Part shown: in pieces, positions 38,501 to 51,100 of the stretch
How the letters are laid out: the number at the start of each line of letters is the position of its first letter
Position numbering within the stretch: the first letter of the stretch is position 1
Assembly (NCBI RefSeq): GCF_000524195.1
Contig: NW_020170423.1
Location: forward strand, 1 to 64,000
From: Echinococcus granulosus
Lineage: Eukaryota > Platyhelminthes > Cestoda > Cyclophyllidea > Taeniidae
Length of the DNA: 64,000 bases
Direction of reading: 5' to 3'
Notes under the pieces: generated by a model
The model's database searches: none
What the model was told of the DNA's origin: nothing
What the model saw: the letters and a program-made list of their open reading frames with translations, nothing else
Program-made: the position numbers and the translations under genes

Positions 38501-41500
38501 ATTTCTTTGGGTATCAACACTCCATGGACTGTGTGCGAGTGTGTGTGTGAGGGTGGACATCGAGGGGGAAAACAGGTTTTAACCCCAGTCATGAATAATT
38601 AAATTTATCGCCGACAAACTGTAAACTTTGCTTACATATTTGGGATTATAAGGAAGGTGGCACCTCTAAGATGTTTTTTTTTGTCTAGGGCAAACAAGTA
38701 AGGATGCCATGTCAACTTGCAGCGATCAAAAATTAGCGGCACCACATGAGTGATTAGCAGGTCCACCGTCTTCGCAACTCGGCAGTTTAAGAAGTATACA
38801 AATCCAGCCTGACCTGATAGGCAGTTTTTATTTTTGTACCATATACGGTTGTCTTGGTGGCTGTGTTCAGACTAAGTTAAGATTATTCGTTTTTTTTTTT
38901 TTAATTTGAATGATCGCATGTACTATGACCTCGAAGTCACGGGCGGTCTAATTTCAAGTCCCTTCCTGGGCCATGACCGAGGGGGGTGCATTCAGAGGCC
39001 AAAATTTGACATTTTATTCCATAAAACGAGGCGTTCTTTTAGATTTTTTTTTGCTACAAAGATGGATTGCTGGAGTAAAATGCCACTCCGCTGCCTCTTC
39101 ACAATGGTAACTGGGCCTACTACCACCACCACCACCTCCAGTTGCTCGCTCTTCTCTACGAGCATAGAAAGTGCTTCCCTTTTTATCGCCCATTCATCGC
39201 AACTCTACCGCATCTAACATCACAAATTGAGCGGTATTATGAGTCGGAGATCGGACGTTTTAAAAACCGGGCAAAAAATGAAACAGAGGATGGTAAACAA
39301 AGCCGGTTCAGCATTTAGAGTAGACATTGAGGTAGGTAATCATATTTTAGTCTGATATAAACCACTAAGCCATCTTCAAATACCATCGGATAGTGGCATT
39401 TTCTTTTGAAAGTGTGTCGTACTACCTTTTCATGTATGTTGCTTTTGCCCAAGGTGGGGATGGCTGGAAAACGAGGTGACTCCTTAATTCCCAGGCGAAG
39501 AAATCACGACTACTTGGTGCGGCGTTAAGGAAAGGCGTTATTGGTGAATGATAAAGAGAGAGAGAGAGAGAGAGAGACAGGAGGTAAACCATGTCAACAT
39601 TTTTAACCAGATCAGTGTTGGCAGCAGAAGTGTAAATTTTATAAAGTCTGAAGGAAAATCGGCATATGCTAGGCGGATTCCATTTCGGGCCTTGAAAGTT
39701 AAGACCCTGCATCCTCTCCTACACTCCTCCAAGAGGCGACAATATTTTGCTACCTCCTGCAAGGCCTACTGTAAAACTACTGGTTATTTTAAGCTGAAAA
39801 ATAAAATGACAATGTTGCATTTGTAGTTCCTCCCCCCTCTTCCTCCTAAAATCCGCCTATTGAGGTGCCTTTAATTGTTCGATAAAAGAGGCCAGAAGGT
39901 ATCCTTCACTTAAAAGCCCTCTGCTTTTCCCTCTAGAAGCTATTTGTTATCACTTAGGCGTCCAGACTTACTTTAATGTTCTATTATTTGGGCTTGATGC
40001 AATCTAAAGACAAATGAATTATTTTTAAGATGATTGATAGACAAGAATAGCTTTATCTCTCATTAATTAATCTACTGGCAAAGAAACTGTCTCGGATGTT
40101 ATGCATTACTTTGTGAAAGTGGAACTATGGCGTGGAAATGCGGGTATGTCATGCAGTGTTTCCATCAGCCAAATCTTTGACGCTGAGGTGAAATAAGTAG
40201 CATTCACACCGTGGTATGAAATAAGCCGGCGGATGGGCAAATCAAGGAGTGTGTAGGGGAGGGGGGAGGGGGGGTGACTAACTCACACTGGGTGAGAGAC
40301 TGCGGTTAAGTTGGCAGGTGAGTACTGCAGGCGTTCCGTTTACCGCGTCGACACTTTCCATCTCCTTGTGAAAAGCTGGTGGAAATTCCATTTCTCCAAG
40401 TACACCTAAAATGGGTGAAAAGGTGAACTGAACTATTAGTTGCCCGAGAATTTAATAGAACAAGGGAATACCCCGTAACTTTTATTGACATTTTGTATAT
40501 GTTACCTCTCGAGCCTGTTTCCACCCTACCTGTTGATGCGTTGAGATACTTTGTTGGTAGTGGATGCTTTTTTGGGAAGGGGTAAGGAAGGAAGGAAAAA
40601 ACAACCCTGGGGTCAACCGACAGACCACTTAGAAGTTGCGCACTTATCCGTGTCTGGGGAGGTTTTTGCATTGGAAATTTAAGTCTGCATTTAAGTTGAG
40701 CAGGCTTATCCACTCGCCAGTGCGGTAGGAGTCAACCCACTCACTGGGCTTAAAGCCGGATTAGCCTCTCCGGGCGAAAAAGTTAATATAAAGTATAAAA
40801 TAAACTTTTTTGGCTTTTTCTGTTTTGTCTTAAGATGAGAGAAGAAGTATTGTTTCGGTTGGGAGAACATTTTTGGGATACCTGATCCACGGCTACAAAG
40901 TGAAGTGCAGTGGGGATGATTTTATCCCCTTCCAATCTTGACGGTCAAGCAAATTACTTGAGAGAGCTATCTATAATTTTTTTCCCAACTTGCACGTTTT
41001 TTTTCCATTAATCAGAGGTAGTTATGATTTCTTGTACAAATTTAAAGTACGCAACTTGACTGGAGAGTAATACACCAGCAGTCAAGTTGGAGCACGCTTG
41101 GACAGGGCAGGACAGGACTGGAGCGCGGGTAATGGCCAATGAAAGTCAACAGGCGCAAATAACTTGTCATTTGTGCACTTCTCACAGCTCTTTAGCGTGA
41201 CACTCAATCAAATTTGAAATAAAACGGCGATTTTTTCCCTCTCCTCACCCATTGGCCAGGTCCCTTTTTGGGGTCATGGGGGGCGTTACTTGTAATCTCC
41301 TCTCTCCCTCTCGGTCTCTCCCTTTCACTTATAAAATCCTCAATATAACGGCTTCCACTGCTCTTTCAGCTAACTCAGAGACGAACTCATTGAGGACTTG
41401 GTTGCATTACTAAACAAAGACGCTTTTTTCCCAACGGGTGTCGGGTAACGGTGTCACTGGGAGTAGATATAATCGCAGAGTTACTGCGAAAAATGTGAAA

Positions 41501-43018
41501 AAAAGGCAGAAAATTTGCTAATCTTGGGAGAAACGAAATTTTCTTCCACTTTATTTGATAGCTGATGTGAAGGGATTCCTTCTGTTCAAAAGAGGTCTCC
41601 AGTACAATAGTGACCAATCATATTGACCTATGGGGGTTGAGGGCTCTCCCCGAAACGACTGTGCCTGAGAATGTTATTTCAAAATAAAATTTTAGTAAAA
41701 TAAACAACAGTCGGAGGAATTCTTTCCCCCTTTTTAAGAAAAAGCGGAAATATAGACTTGCCTATCACGATGAGGAGGAGGTGAAGAGCGCATGGACCAC
41801 ATTGAGCTGAGCGCTTGTGCATAACCACAGTCAAGCAGAGAAGGAGGAGGAAAAAGATACTGACAGGTCTACCCCTTTTTGTGGAGGAGTGATTCAGGGT
41901 ATAAACTGACTTACTAACTACACATTATTAATCTTAACTGCAATTACTAATTATTTAATTGGCGGGACTGGAGGGCGAGGCCTGATTGGCTGCGCCTCCT
42001 CACAGCGGATTGGCTGCTTTGGCTCGTTTATTTCACTTAATTTTCAACTCTTCCAAACAACTTCTTATTTTAAGGCCACTTTAAAGTAGCACTTTTAGAC
42101 ATTTTTTTCCTGATTTTCCGGGTATTTTTTCAAACCGGTCAGCTCGAAGAATGAGAAAATTGAGGGGCATTTAAATAGGCGGAGAGGCAAGCATGTTTGG
42201 CATTTCCCTGTTTATTCCCTTCATTTTTGAGGCAAATAATCTCCTTAAGGCGTGTCTTTACTCTCACAGCATTCATTTTAATATACTCTTAATAATAATA
42301 AAGATACAGAAAAAATCTACTTGGCAAAGATCTCTTTAGGGAGATAGTTGGCACCAAGACACCTTTTCTTCTCCACCGAGGCTACTTCTGGTACGTGATT
42401 CGCTTTAAAATTGTGTCCCTATTAAAACATCCTTCCTCTGGTAATGATCTGCCATTTCTCTCTCAAATTAGCAGCAGAAATAAAGCGTTTCTCTCTTTTT
42501 ATCTTCCTAGGCGTTGTGAGTCGATTTGGGGGATGAAAGACTCCGCTCAATTCCTTCTGAATCAGACAACTCTTCTTTAATTTAACTTCTACCTCAGCAA
42601 GGTGGTGTAGCTGTTTGGCCCTTAAAAGGTATTGCAGAATGAGGTATGCTTGACACCTTAGCGATTACTTACTCAAGCATGGCCAAAAAGACAACTTAAT
42701 ATTTGGAAGTTCAATTCCCTCCTCGGTTGAGAAGGTTGATGCCTGAGCTTTAAGAAGCGCTGTAGCATCAAGTAAACTCCGTGGTGGTGTTCCGGTGCCT
42801 CTGGCTATAGAGTCGCTCTGGCTATTATAATCCTCCTCAGGCGAAAGCCTACTGAGAAGAAAAACAAGGCCATTCCGTGGCGGTAAGCGGTTCTGGCCGA
42901 TTTTGAATGGCCCACCTCCGGCTGGCATGTCCCTCTTATGGTCGCAGTCCTCCGCAGTCGGGAGATTGAACAGCATCGGTGCAAGTCTGGCGCCTACTGA
43001 GAAGAAAAGCAAGGCCAT
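32548..43018 (-). CDS. three-Ig-domain cell-surface protein (lachesin/IgLON/DIP-like), probably GPI-anchored
   Basis: Seven exons: 43018-42673, 40405-40287, 36981-36759, 36310-35999, 33369-33229, 33172-32837 and 32798-32548. They join in frame to 575 aa. Ig1 (about residues 118-229) has the core LTCQL, LSWLK and EDGGEYRCVY. Ig2 (about 230-333) has AFVVCNASGTPYPQFRWW. Ig3 (about 334-492) has SLVCEF, VEWLLDGR and FGRYSC, with a long polar insert between its halves. The tail ends NTMPRLLLPTAAFLLVYY, a short hydrophobic terminus as in GPI signals. Three Ig domains plus a GPI-like end is the plan of lachesin/IgLON/DIP neural adhesion proteins, and such a role is inferred. Odd points: Ig2 lacks the second canonical cysteine. 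The last intron (38 bp) needs a GC donor. Intron 5 is 56 bp while others reach 3.3 kb. The start is uncertain, because exon 1 contains two acceptor-like CTTCTCAG sites in a duplicated 28-mer, and an assembly gap lies just upstream. Confidence 0.75.
33901..33925. repeat. (TCC)n microsatellite
   Basis: Short CTCCACC(TCC)n tract within the long intron of the Ig-domain gene. Confidence 0.8.
34740..34920. repeat. interspersed repeat, partial copy in Ig gene intron
   Basis: AGTCCACTTTATAAGGTG, then AATTCAGACCGTTTGATCGA, is matched at 35.61-35.67 kb by AATCCACCTTTATAAGGTGG, then AATTCGTTCCATACGACCGA. Its end, TACCCTGATTTTTCCTGCTG, matches the end of the 26.5-kb copy. Confidence 0.55.
35260..35690. 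repeat. interspersed repeat, copy in Ig gene intron
   Basis: Contains CTCTAGATCCAGTGGAATCC, GTGTTGCAGTCAGATAT, CAGCACC..ACGTTGTGATGGC and AACTCTCGCTTTTGATAACGG, in the same order as the 26.86-27.25 kb copy. The two copies are diverged. Confidence 0.65.
37464..37498 (+). promoter_or_regulatory. G-quadruplex motif in Ig gene intron
   Basis: Four runs of five to six G with loops of 3-6 nt (GGGGG-CTA-GGGGG-TCGC-GGGGGG-AAGGTA-GGGGG) on the plus strand. That is the template strand of the Ig-domain gene, inside the intron between its second and third exons. Folding is predicted from the pattern only. Confidence 0.6.
39553..39578. repeat. (GA)n microsatellite
   Basis: About 26 bp of perfect AG dinucleotides. 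Confidence 0.9.
41948..42016 (-). promoter_or_regulatory. cluster of three CCAAT boxes with homeodomain-type site
   Basis: Three ATTGG (CCAAT on the minus strand) at 41958-41962, 41985-41989 and 42009-42013, spaced 27 and 24 bp apart, two of them as GATTGGCTG. A TAATTATTTAATT stretch adjoins and a GGCGGG/GGGCGAGG GC-box-like sequence lies between. It sits in the first intron of the Ig-domain gene and could be an alternative promoter or an enhancer. Function is inferred. Confidence 0.4.
42847..42874. repeat. 28-bp direct repeat, proximal copy
   Basis: Matches 42992-43019 with one mismatch, offset 145 bp. On the minus strand it reads as an acceptor-like TTTTTCTTCTCAG-TAGGC inside the first exon modelled for the Ig-domain gene. 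Confidence 0.8.
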
Positions 43019-43019
43019 T
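42992..43019. repeat. 28-bp direct repeat, distal copy
   Basis: Second copy of the 42847-42874 repeat. It contains the ATG used as start of the Ig-domain gene and an acceptor-like TTTTCTTCTCAG. Confidence 0.8.
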
Positions 43020-43124
43020 TCATGAAGGCAATGATACTAAAGGTAAAAGATAGTCTCTATACATCCAAAGATTGTTTCTGTTATTTCGATAAAAAATCAC
43101 GGAAATCAAATTTCTCCCCTCGCC

Positions 43125-43224
43125 NNNNNNNNNNNNNNNNNNNNNNNNNNNNNNNNNNNNNNNNNNNNNNNNNNNNNNNNNNNNNNNNNNNNNNNNNNNN
43201 NNNNNNNNNNNNNNNNNNNNNNNN
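43125..43224. other. assembly gap (100 N)
   Basis: Exactly 100 N, the conventional placeholder for a gap of unknown size. Upstream exon(s) or the promoter of the Ig-domain gene may be missing here. Confidence 0.98.
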
Positions 43225-46200
43225 GAAATTTGATATTCTTCTCAGATTCTTACTAATTACCCAAAATAGGACATTTTTTGCCTTTTCGGATAAAAATGAC
43301 AGATAAAGAGGTGTGGAAAAGTTGAACCACTGAACCATCCAGTAGTGGTTCTAACTCGTTTAACCCTGGGTTTTAATTTGTCATTTCCGTTGTTTAGGTC
43401 ACATAAATTGTGAGGGAAAAGTAGACGAGCGTTTTTACTTATTTTAAGTGAAATAAACGCCACAAGATTTAAATCACCTTGACAGAAACTAATGATCACC
43501 CCTCGCACCACGCGGGGGGGAAAGGAAAACCTTCAAGTCAAATAAGCCTCATCATCCATCAGTGTTCGGCGTTGTGACGAGGAAATAAAGCGAATGCAAA
43601 AAAGTAGGATTTTTTGTTTGTAGGAGCAATTGACTTGCAAATAAATAAATAAATCAGGTGGTTTGCCTTCCCAAAAGCACAACGAGGAGGTGGTTCTGCT
43701 TTTGTCCCTTCCTCTTTTACCTCGTTTCTTGATTTGATCGCAATAAGTGAGTTTTAGACTCATTTAGGGAATTCATAGATCCCTTCTAGTAAATATTTGA
43801 ATTTTAATACTGTGTTTGTTTAAATGTTTGTTTTGGACTCGCGGGTACTTATAGCTCTGCGGGGCGGCGTGACCTCTGCGTCATACCGGTGTCCTTAGCC
43901 CCAGCCCTTCCATACGTCAACAATACATATTCCCTGGCCTTCAGGAGAAACTCCGGGTACTATAGCATCCTTTTGTGCTCTTTGTGAATATAACATGTTT
44001 TGTTTAAAACGTTTTTAAACAGCTGGGTCACGTGCCGCTTATTTCAAAAGATTGCGAGCAGCATCCAGTTTTTCAATGCTTAAAAATGTCAGTTTTTCAG
44101 AGAATTTTGCCTTCTTAGACTTAATTTACCCATTCTGGCTACCTCTTTTTGTCCATAAATCAGATTATGGAAAAGGAACACGACAATTATTCGCAGTTTT
44201 TGATATGCTAGACTAGGATGATGAGGTCTCTGAACCATTGATTAGAAAGGATCACCTCAGACGGGAGGCTCTCTAAAGATTCATGAATTTTTAATTTACC
44301 ATAGAATAAGCTAAATAAAACTCCGCTTCTTTAAATAAAGGGAAGACGAAACCATCGGGTGTACTTGTAGAAGGTTTAGCTTCAAATCAACGTCCTGAAG
44401 GCGGACTTTCGAAGACACTTGTGTTACTTTAAGCATTAAAATACGTAACGTAAATATACTAACCCATTTACATAACTTGGAAAACTTTATTAGTATCATT
44501 TACCATTCCTCTACCTAAACTCATTCAAGAATTTTTTATCTTTAATTCTTGAGGGCCAAATGCTCAAGTTTGAAATAGCCATCCCCTACTCAGCACTCGG
44601 ACCCCACTGGCTGTTGAGAAACTTATTCAAAGAAAAGACGAAAGTTCTCCTTGTAAAAACCAACTGCAAACTTGACTTTCAAAAATTATTGCCACGAATA
44701 TGTCCCATTTTGTCTTTTTTTCCCAAGTAACTTTAGCGTCATACATATGTGACGTCCAATCCTGACCAGTTTATAGCGACTCGCTGTACCAAATCGCACC
44801 ATAAATCCATTAGTGAGTGAAGTTAAAACAGCAAAACATCTGCAGGATGTTCCAATTTTGGGAGGAGTTTTGTTTTACCTCTGCTTAAATGTAACAAATG
44901 CGCCCCACAACACTAGTGAGATTAACATTTGAACAGAGATGTTGGACAGCTCTTCATAGTAGCAGTCGATTCTCCTCTGGCAGCAAATATGAGGTAGTAA
45001 AAGTAAGTTTCCGGTGAATCACGGCAACACTCAAAATGTTCATTTAATACTCAGTGACCTCCCCTTCTCGCCCACCCCGAACTCGACCTCTCACCTGCTC
45101 CCGAGAGACCACTTTTTCAACTAGAGACAGCGCGTTGTAGGTAGCTTACGCAAGGTGGACGAGAAAAGCGACAAAAGCTCAAGCATATATGGTCCTAAAT
45201 CTTCCTTGGTGCAAGCTCTTCTACCACCCCCCTTCATTGTGAACACATCGAAGTCTCTATACATTTATCAGGGGTGTGTCTGCTCCAACAACTTACGGAA
45301 GGTCTTTGGAAATATCACAACCGAATGAGACAAACTTTTAATATTTTCACTTTGAATGCAATATATTTAGTGAGGAAAAAAGCTTAGTGTAAATTTGTTT
45401 CAGCTCAAAGTGAAGAATTCAAACTTGGGAGGAGGTTATCTGGAAGCGTTATAAAGCCTAGAAGGGGGGAGCGGGAATAGAAAGGCGAGAGTGAGAGGGA
45501 TGTGCGATTTCATCTATATTCTCATTCTTCCTATCTTCCTCATTCATAGTTTCAAGGTGACGATCATTGTCTTTTCTTGACATTTGCATTGACAAGGAGT
45601 CAGTGGAGGGATGGGGAATACACTAAGAAATTAAAGCAGGTGACTTGTACTGGGCTTCTTGCCTTTAGAGGCAAGTCGACTGATAAAAAATCAGAATCTG
45701 CATGGTTATGACTCCGATCCGAAGAGATGCGATTGATGATTGTGTTGGTGGTGATTTTAATGAATAGGCGAAATTTTAGATAGCTGTCTGCAATGCGCAG
45801 TTATTCTGGGTCAGTTGGAAGGAAGAGAGTTAAAGAAAACTAAGCGAAGTAGAGGAACTGAACTATTTTTTTTCCAGTCGGACTTCCACGTGTTCCACCA
45901 GGTTCGTAACTAGAAAAAAATGGGTAACAAAAAAGAAGTGCGCAAATCTTGCACTCACAGTCAGAATGCATCCTTCCTAACTCTCCTACAAAGTGATCTT
46001 TCTCTGTTGTCGCTATATTCAAGTCCAAGGAGAGTCTGCCACTGCGGCAATGATTCGTCTTTTAGGGAAAACGTTTTGTCCCATTAAAGTTTTATCGTGA
46101 TTGGATATCTTAAGCTCCTTTAATGGGACGAGTGAATAATGTTTTCTAGGAAGAGAGTGAGAAAAAAGCAAAGTTTAAGGACCTTATATGAAATTGAGTA

Positions 46201-47946
46201 CATTCAAAAAAGATTATTAAACCAATTCGTTAGTGTCTCCAGGCTCAAAAGTTGACAGTAAAAGCAAACGGAAGTTTACACATCCTGCAAGGCCATCCAA
46301 ACTCTCTTCTTACTTATTCTTTTTCAGTAAGCAATATTAATTCACGTTTGTGCGCACGTTTTAAAATGAATTGATGGATATTTTGTTGTGCGATTTGCCA
46401 ACTTTTCAGGCTCAACTGTGTCACATTTCAGTTAACTTAAGTGCGAAAACAGATGTGATTTTAGTGTATCATTTTAGAAGTACCATCGGATTGTTCCGCA
46501 AATAGCAGAGACTTCAACGCTTAAAATGCCTCACAGCACATCTTAATCGCCACGAGAAAATGTAAACATCTTTTAAATCAACGCGTGTTAATAATAGATA
46601 AACTTTATTATGGAAAATCTGAAAACACATTATTTAATAGAGGAGAATTACGAAACAGCTTATCGACAAAGTTTATTTTTACCTTTGCAGAGCACCTAGC
46701 CTCCAGCTTTTCGACCATTAAATTGGCCACATGGCTCTGGTAACGTCGTCAGGACCAAAGCAGGCCGTGATTACCTCTTGGTGAGGCTTCAAAATCACTC
46801 ATGTTACTTACAGCTGAATTTACTAAGTAGTTTAGCATCCTGAAAGTGCAAAACAAATTCGTTGTCATGTACATGCAATGCTTAAGGGAAGTCCACAAAC
46901 CCATCGACATTGATGCGTCTGTTAGTAACAATCTGTTCAGCTATTTAATGAATTAAATTTCACTTACATAGGTGTAATTGTTTTCAACACACTACCTTGC
47001 ACAAAACATTTCTGACTTGTTCAAGTTTTGTAGTGAATTGTCTTTTATGAGATGCTTTACCTTGGACGTAACGAACAACCCACATAAGTAGAAAAAAAGT
47101 TACTAATTCTTTGTGGGAATAACTAGACTTCATCAGTAAATCTCTGCTTCAAATGCTGTGAAGTCCAGATCACTCGATTTGGGGTTATTGCCATCCCTCA
47201 ACTCCAAATGTAAGTAACCTGGTCCAGAGAATAGAAGGCGTTTGCACTTTGGGCCTAGGTAAATGGTAGCACTGTAACAGATGCAAAAGTAAACGATTTA
47301 ATCTAAATTATTAGGTTTTTTGGGTACCGGTATGGGTCCACAATTTGCTAGTCTCTGATATTTGCGCCCTTACAGTACAAGAGAAGGGAGTATTGTAATT
47401 GCGCAAACAATTAAGAGAGTGGATTTATTCCCAGACCCACAATTTAAAAATTTACTCGAACAAAAATGTTTTTTCTTACAATTCACCGTAATTATTTGTT
47501 GTTTCACAATTTATTAAAACAGTTTGCCATATCTGTGATTACTTCAGTGAAACCGCCACATCATTTGCAAGTTTATTGCAAATTAATTCATGAATTTAAA
47601 GATTTGAATAACACTGTAAAATCCAGGCTGTTTTATTTCCATTATTCAAAGAATGACTATTAATATCTGATCTATTAAGGGTCTTTTTTTAAAATAGATC
47701 CATATTATTGGCTCCAACATAAAAAAGTCAATTGTCTCAATTACAAAGCGCTTAAAAATACTTATTTATATATTTCTATTCTAAGGCCATAAAGTGCCCT
47801 CATGACTTTTTTGTTTCTAGTTAACCCAATACATATTCAAGCACACTTGAATGATAAAATTTGCTGCACATAAGTCGACTTGCCATAATTCGCAAGCCAA
47901 AGTTTCTTGTCCTTTTTGCATGTTGAAAAGGTTAGAGATCACACCT
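43225..47946. other. gene-free interval
   Basis: AT-rich sequence without supported exons on either strand. Short open frames lack motifs and splice context. Confidence 0.5.
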
Positions 47947-47952
47947 TTTATT
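47947..47952 (-). terminator. AATAAA poly(A) signal, SLC6 copy A
   Basis: TTTTAATAAAAG on the minus strand, about 150 bp beyond the stop of SLC6 copy A. Confidence 0.5.
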
Positions 47953-48103
47953 AAAATCTGTAATACTGAGCGTCAAGTGCACAAATACTAAGTAAAATTA
48001 CGAATAAAGATGTGTGAAAAAGAGGAGTAGCAAGGCGTTAATTTTACAAAGCAGGAAATTGCATATCGTTTCAAGCAAATTTTCTCAATGACGATGCAAT
48101 TTC

Positions 48104-51100
48104 TCAGGGCTCCTTGCAATCTTGAGATCGCGGAATATTCTCTGGATGATACGGATCGTAACCTGTGTCGGAAGATGAGTTCCGAACCGAAAGTTTGAAA
48201 ATGCATATAAAAAGGTTGAACAGACCCAGGAAGAAGGTGAGAACTCCCCACTAAAAAAATTAAAAATCAGCAATTTCAGAAGGCTTTGGCCTGTTGGCAA
48301 TTTTCAACAAAAGTAGATCTGAGGAAACGCTAACAAATTTTCAACCATCGTCACGTATATGTGACGCCATATTTTTCTTACTTAAGCCCATGCCTGATAT
48401 GTAACTACCTTTTTAAAAGAATAAGGTTTAGATTGAAAGTAAAAGTACAAAATAACTGACTGTAAACATCAGTTTCCCTCTGAAATTTCGCTTGCGGACT
48501 CACTTGACAATGCATAAACAGACAACTACCATGAATTGGACAAAACTTGTATTATTTTATCAATCCTTGCTTTCTAACGCTGAAAAGCAAATATTTCTCG
48601 GCAACTAAATGCGTATTTACTGATTTACAACAAAGGACACGTTGAGTCGAAAAAGTAACTACAATGTTCCGTTAATCTATGAGCCTTAACCGAGTGAAAA
48701 ACGGAATTCGAGCTCGTATTTAAAGAGCGGTTGTGATTGTGTAGTCAGTGAAACAAAAGCTCTTACTTCGAGGAGGATGACTGCTAAAGACTCCGCCTTC
48801 AACAGGTACCATTTTGTGCAGGCAATATTTTGATATACCCACCAGGCAATAAGACTGAGCCCTTCAAATGGAACGATACCTCTAGAAATTAACAAGCATT
48901 TTAAATAAAATAATGAGGAAAACGCTATTAATGCTAACAATACACGCTCGAAAGTGCATTATTTGGACTAAGATGAGGTCGTCCCCTTACGCAATTATAA
49001 AGATCCAAACGAATGGAAGCCGCCAGTCGTTAATAGCGAAATCGTTGACGATGACGTGAAGATATCGTACGGGATTGTACCAAACGACTAATGCACAGTA
49101 GCACAGCCCTGAGATTATAAGTCCGAAACCCCAGACAAAGTCCTAGGCAGAAATTGAGTCTTCTCGCATTTGCTGGGATTATGCCATTAATTAATGTAAC
49201 AAAAAGCTCTTTTGTCAAGAGGATAAATGATGGATGTGAAATGGGTGCCCATTACGCCAACTTTATCACTACGGCGTTGTACTCAGACTCAAGAACAAGA
49301 TGCATTTCCTTAAGACCATGGACTGCTTACTTGATTGGATAAAATATCAACACTGACAGCAGAGGGAACACCCACTATGAACGATAGGATTAGTGATGCC
49401 ACAGTCGCCCAAATTCGCTTAACTAAAAAGAATAAGTAAGTGCCACACTCATTAAAAGCTTCTCTTGCCTCGCAAATGTAATTTTGCTTACCACCAAAAT
49501 CTTGAATGGTTCGCGCAGTAAGTTCAATGGAGGCGATCATCGAACTGATGCCAGCAAAAGATAGACAGAGAAAGAACATTCCGCAGAGGATTCTCCCCAT
49601 TATTCCCAGTTTCGACATAAGCACAGGAATCCTGATTGATCAAGAGAAGACATAAGAACCATTACTGATACCGTAAAATAGCATATTAAGCCACTTGAAA
49701 TTTTTAATTCATTTATATTGCATGAGGGAGTTCAACAACCTCAGCTGAAAATATTTCAATAAGTTAATAATTTTCTTATGAAATATGATGGTGAGTAATC
49801 CAATGCATTTTACTACTTGATAAGTTGCCGATCTTAGTTTATTTGTTTAATTTTACTCAAGGTGACGTGTTGTAACTTTAAGGCATTTGATTGCTCAAAT
49901 CCGTCGTAAAGTGGAGACATGTATCAGTCTCGATCCTGTCGTCGCCTATTTACCTCTTTTTTTGCAACTCGTCATAAAATGTCATTGAAACAAAGCGGAG
50001 GTGATTCAAGCCTCTCGGTCGCACTAGCCAAGTTTGACTCGGTTTAAAAGCCAAAAAAGTGTTTTTTCCCCTCGCTTTTTGTGGAGCATTTGGAAACGAT
50101 GTGTAGGTAGAACGCACCGTTTGAGAACGATATAAACAAATAGACTCGAACATAGATGCGTTACCCTTTATTCTTCCAATACTTTCTCTTAATTAAATGT
50201 ATTCAAGTTTGATATGTCAAGGGCTACCTCTCATAAAATTTAATGCTACTTTGATAAAAACGCTCCATCTAAGCCCATACTGGCTGGGAGAGAAGCCTAA
50301 TGGTAAAAGCTGCCAGACAAATGGGTTCCATCTGCGTGCATTAACAGATGATAATAAGTTTCACAGGCCATCAATTTGCTGTCCTTTTAATCGTTTGCCC
50401 ACTGACTCACCTACTTACATATTGACTGATTTATGAAGAGAGATGGATTTTCTGATTATGTATTCCATGGCTTAGTAGTAAAACAACTCACTCACTACCC
50501 ATTCCACATCTCTACGATGCTTTGCGTGCGAGCAGGTAGACTGTAGAGGCTAAAGTTTGCTAATTATGGCTATAAATCTACTTACTTGATAATACCTAAA
50601 ACACATCGGGGCTATGAACATTAATTTTTTGAGGAACAGTTAGGACAGGTCAATTACTCGGATGATAATCTTCTTATTCTTACAAGAAAATCCGGCGCAA
50701 GATCCCATACCGTAGTCATAGGAGGGCATTATATTGTAGCTTAGGGTAGGAAGGAAGGAGGGAAGAAAGGAAGGGTGTGCTAACCCAACTCAATCTTGAT
50801 TCTCCTTATGTCCTTTATTTACATTTCTCAAGGTGATAGCTATTACCTTTTCTTAGCATTTATATTGCATATTCACTCGCCAGATAGTCAGTAAGGGAAG
50901 GAAAATAATGCCAAGAAATGAAAGGAGGTGGCCAATGCTAGGGTCTTCGCGTCTGGAGACAAGATGGGTTTCATCTAGGTGATGAGGTGTTATTCTACCC
51001 ATTCGTAAGAGAAACCTAGCCAGGAGCAAACAACTTTCACAACACGAGTAGGAAGTTTCACAAAATCAACCGGACAGCCGCAAACTGGGTCTTGATGAAA

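Noticed and set aside
40306..40713. 135-residue minus-strand open frame
   Set aside because: The true exon here (40405-40287) is in another frame and completes Ig1 with correct phases. The long frame is accidental.
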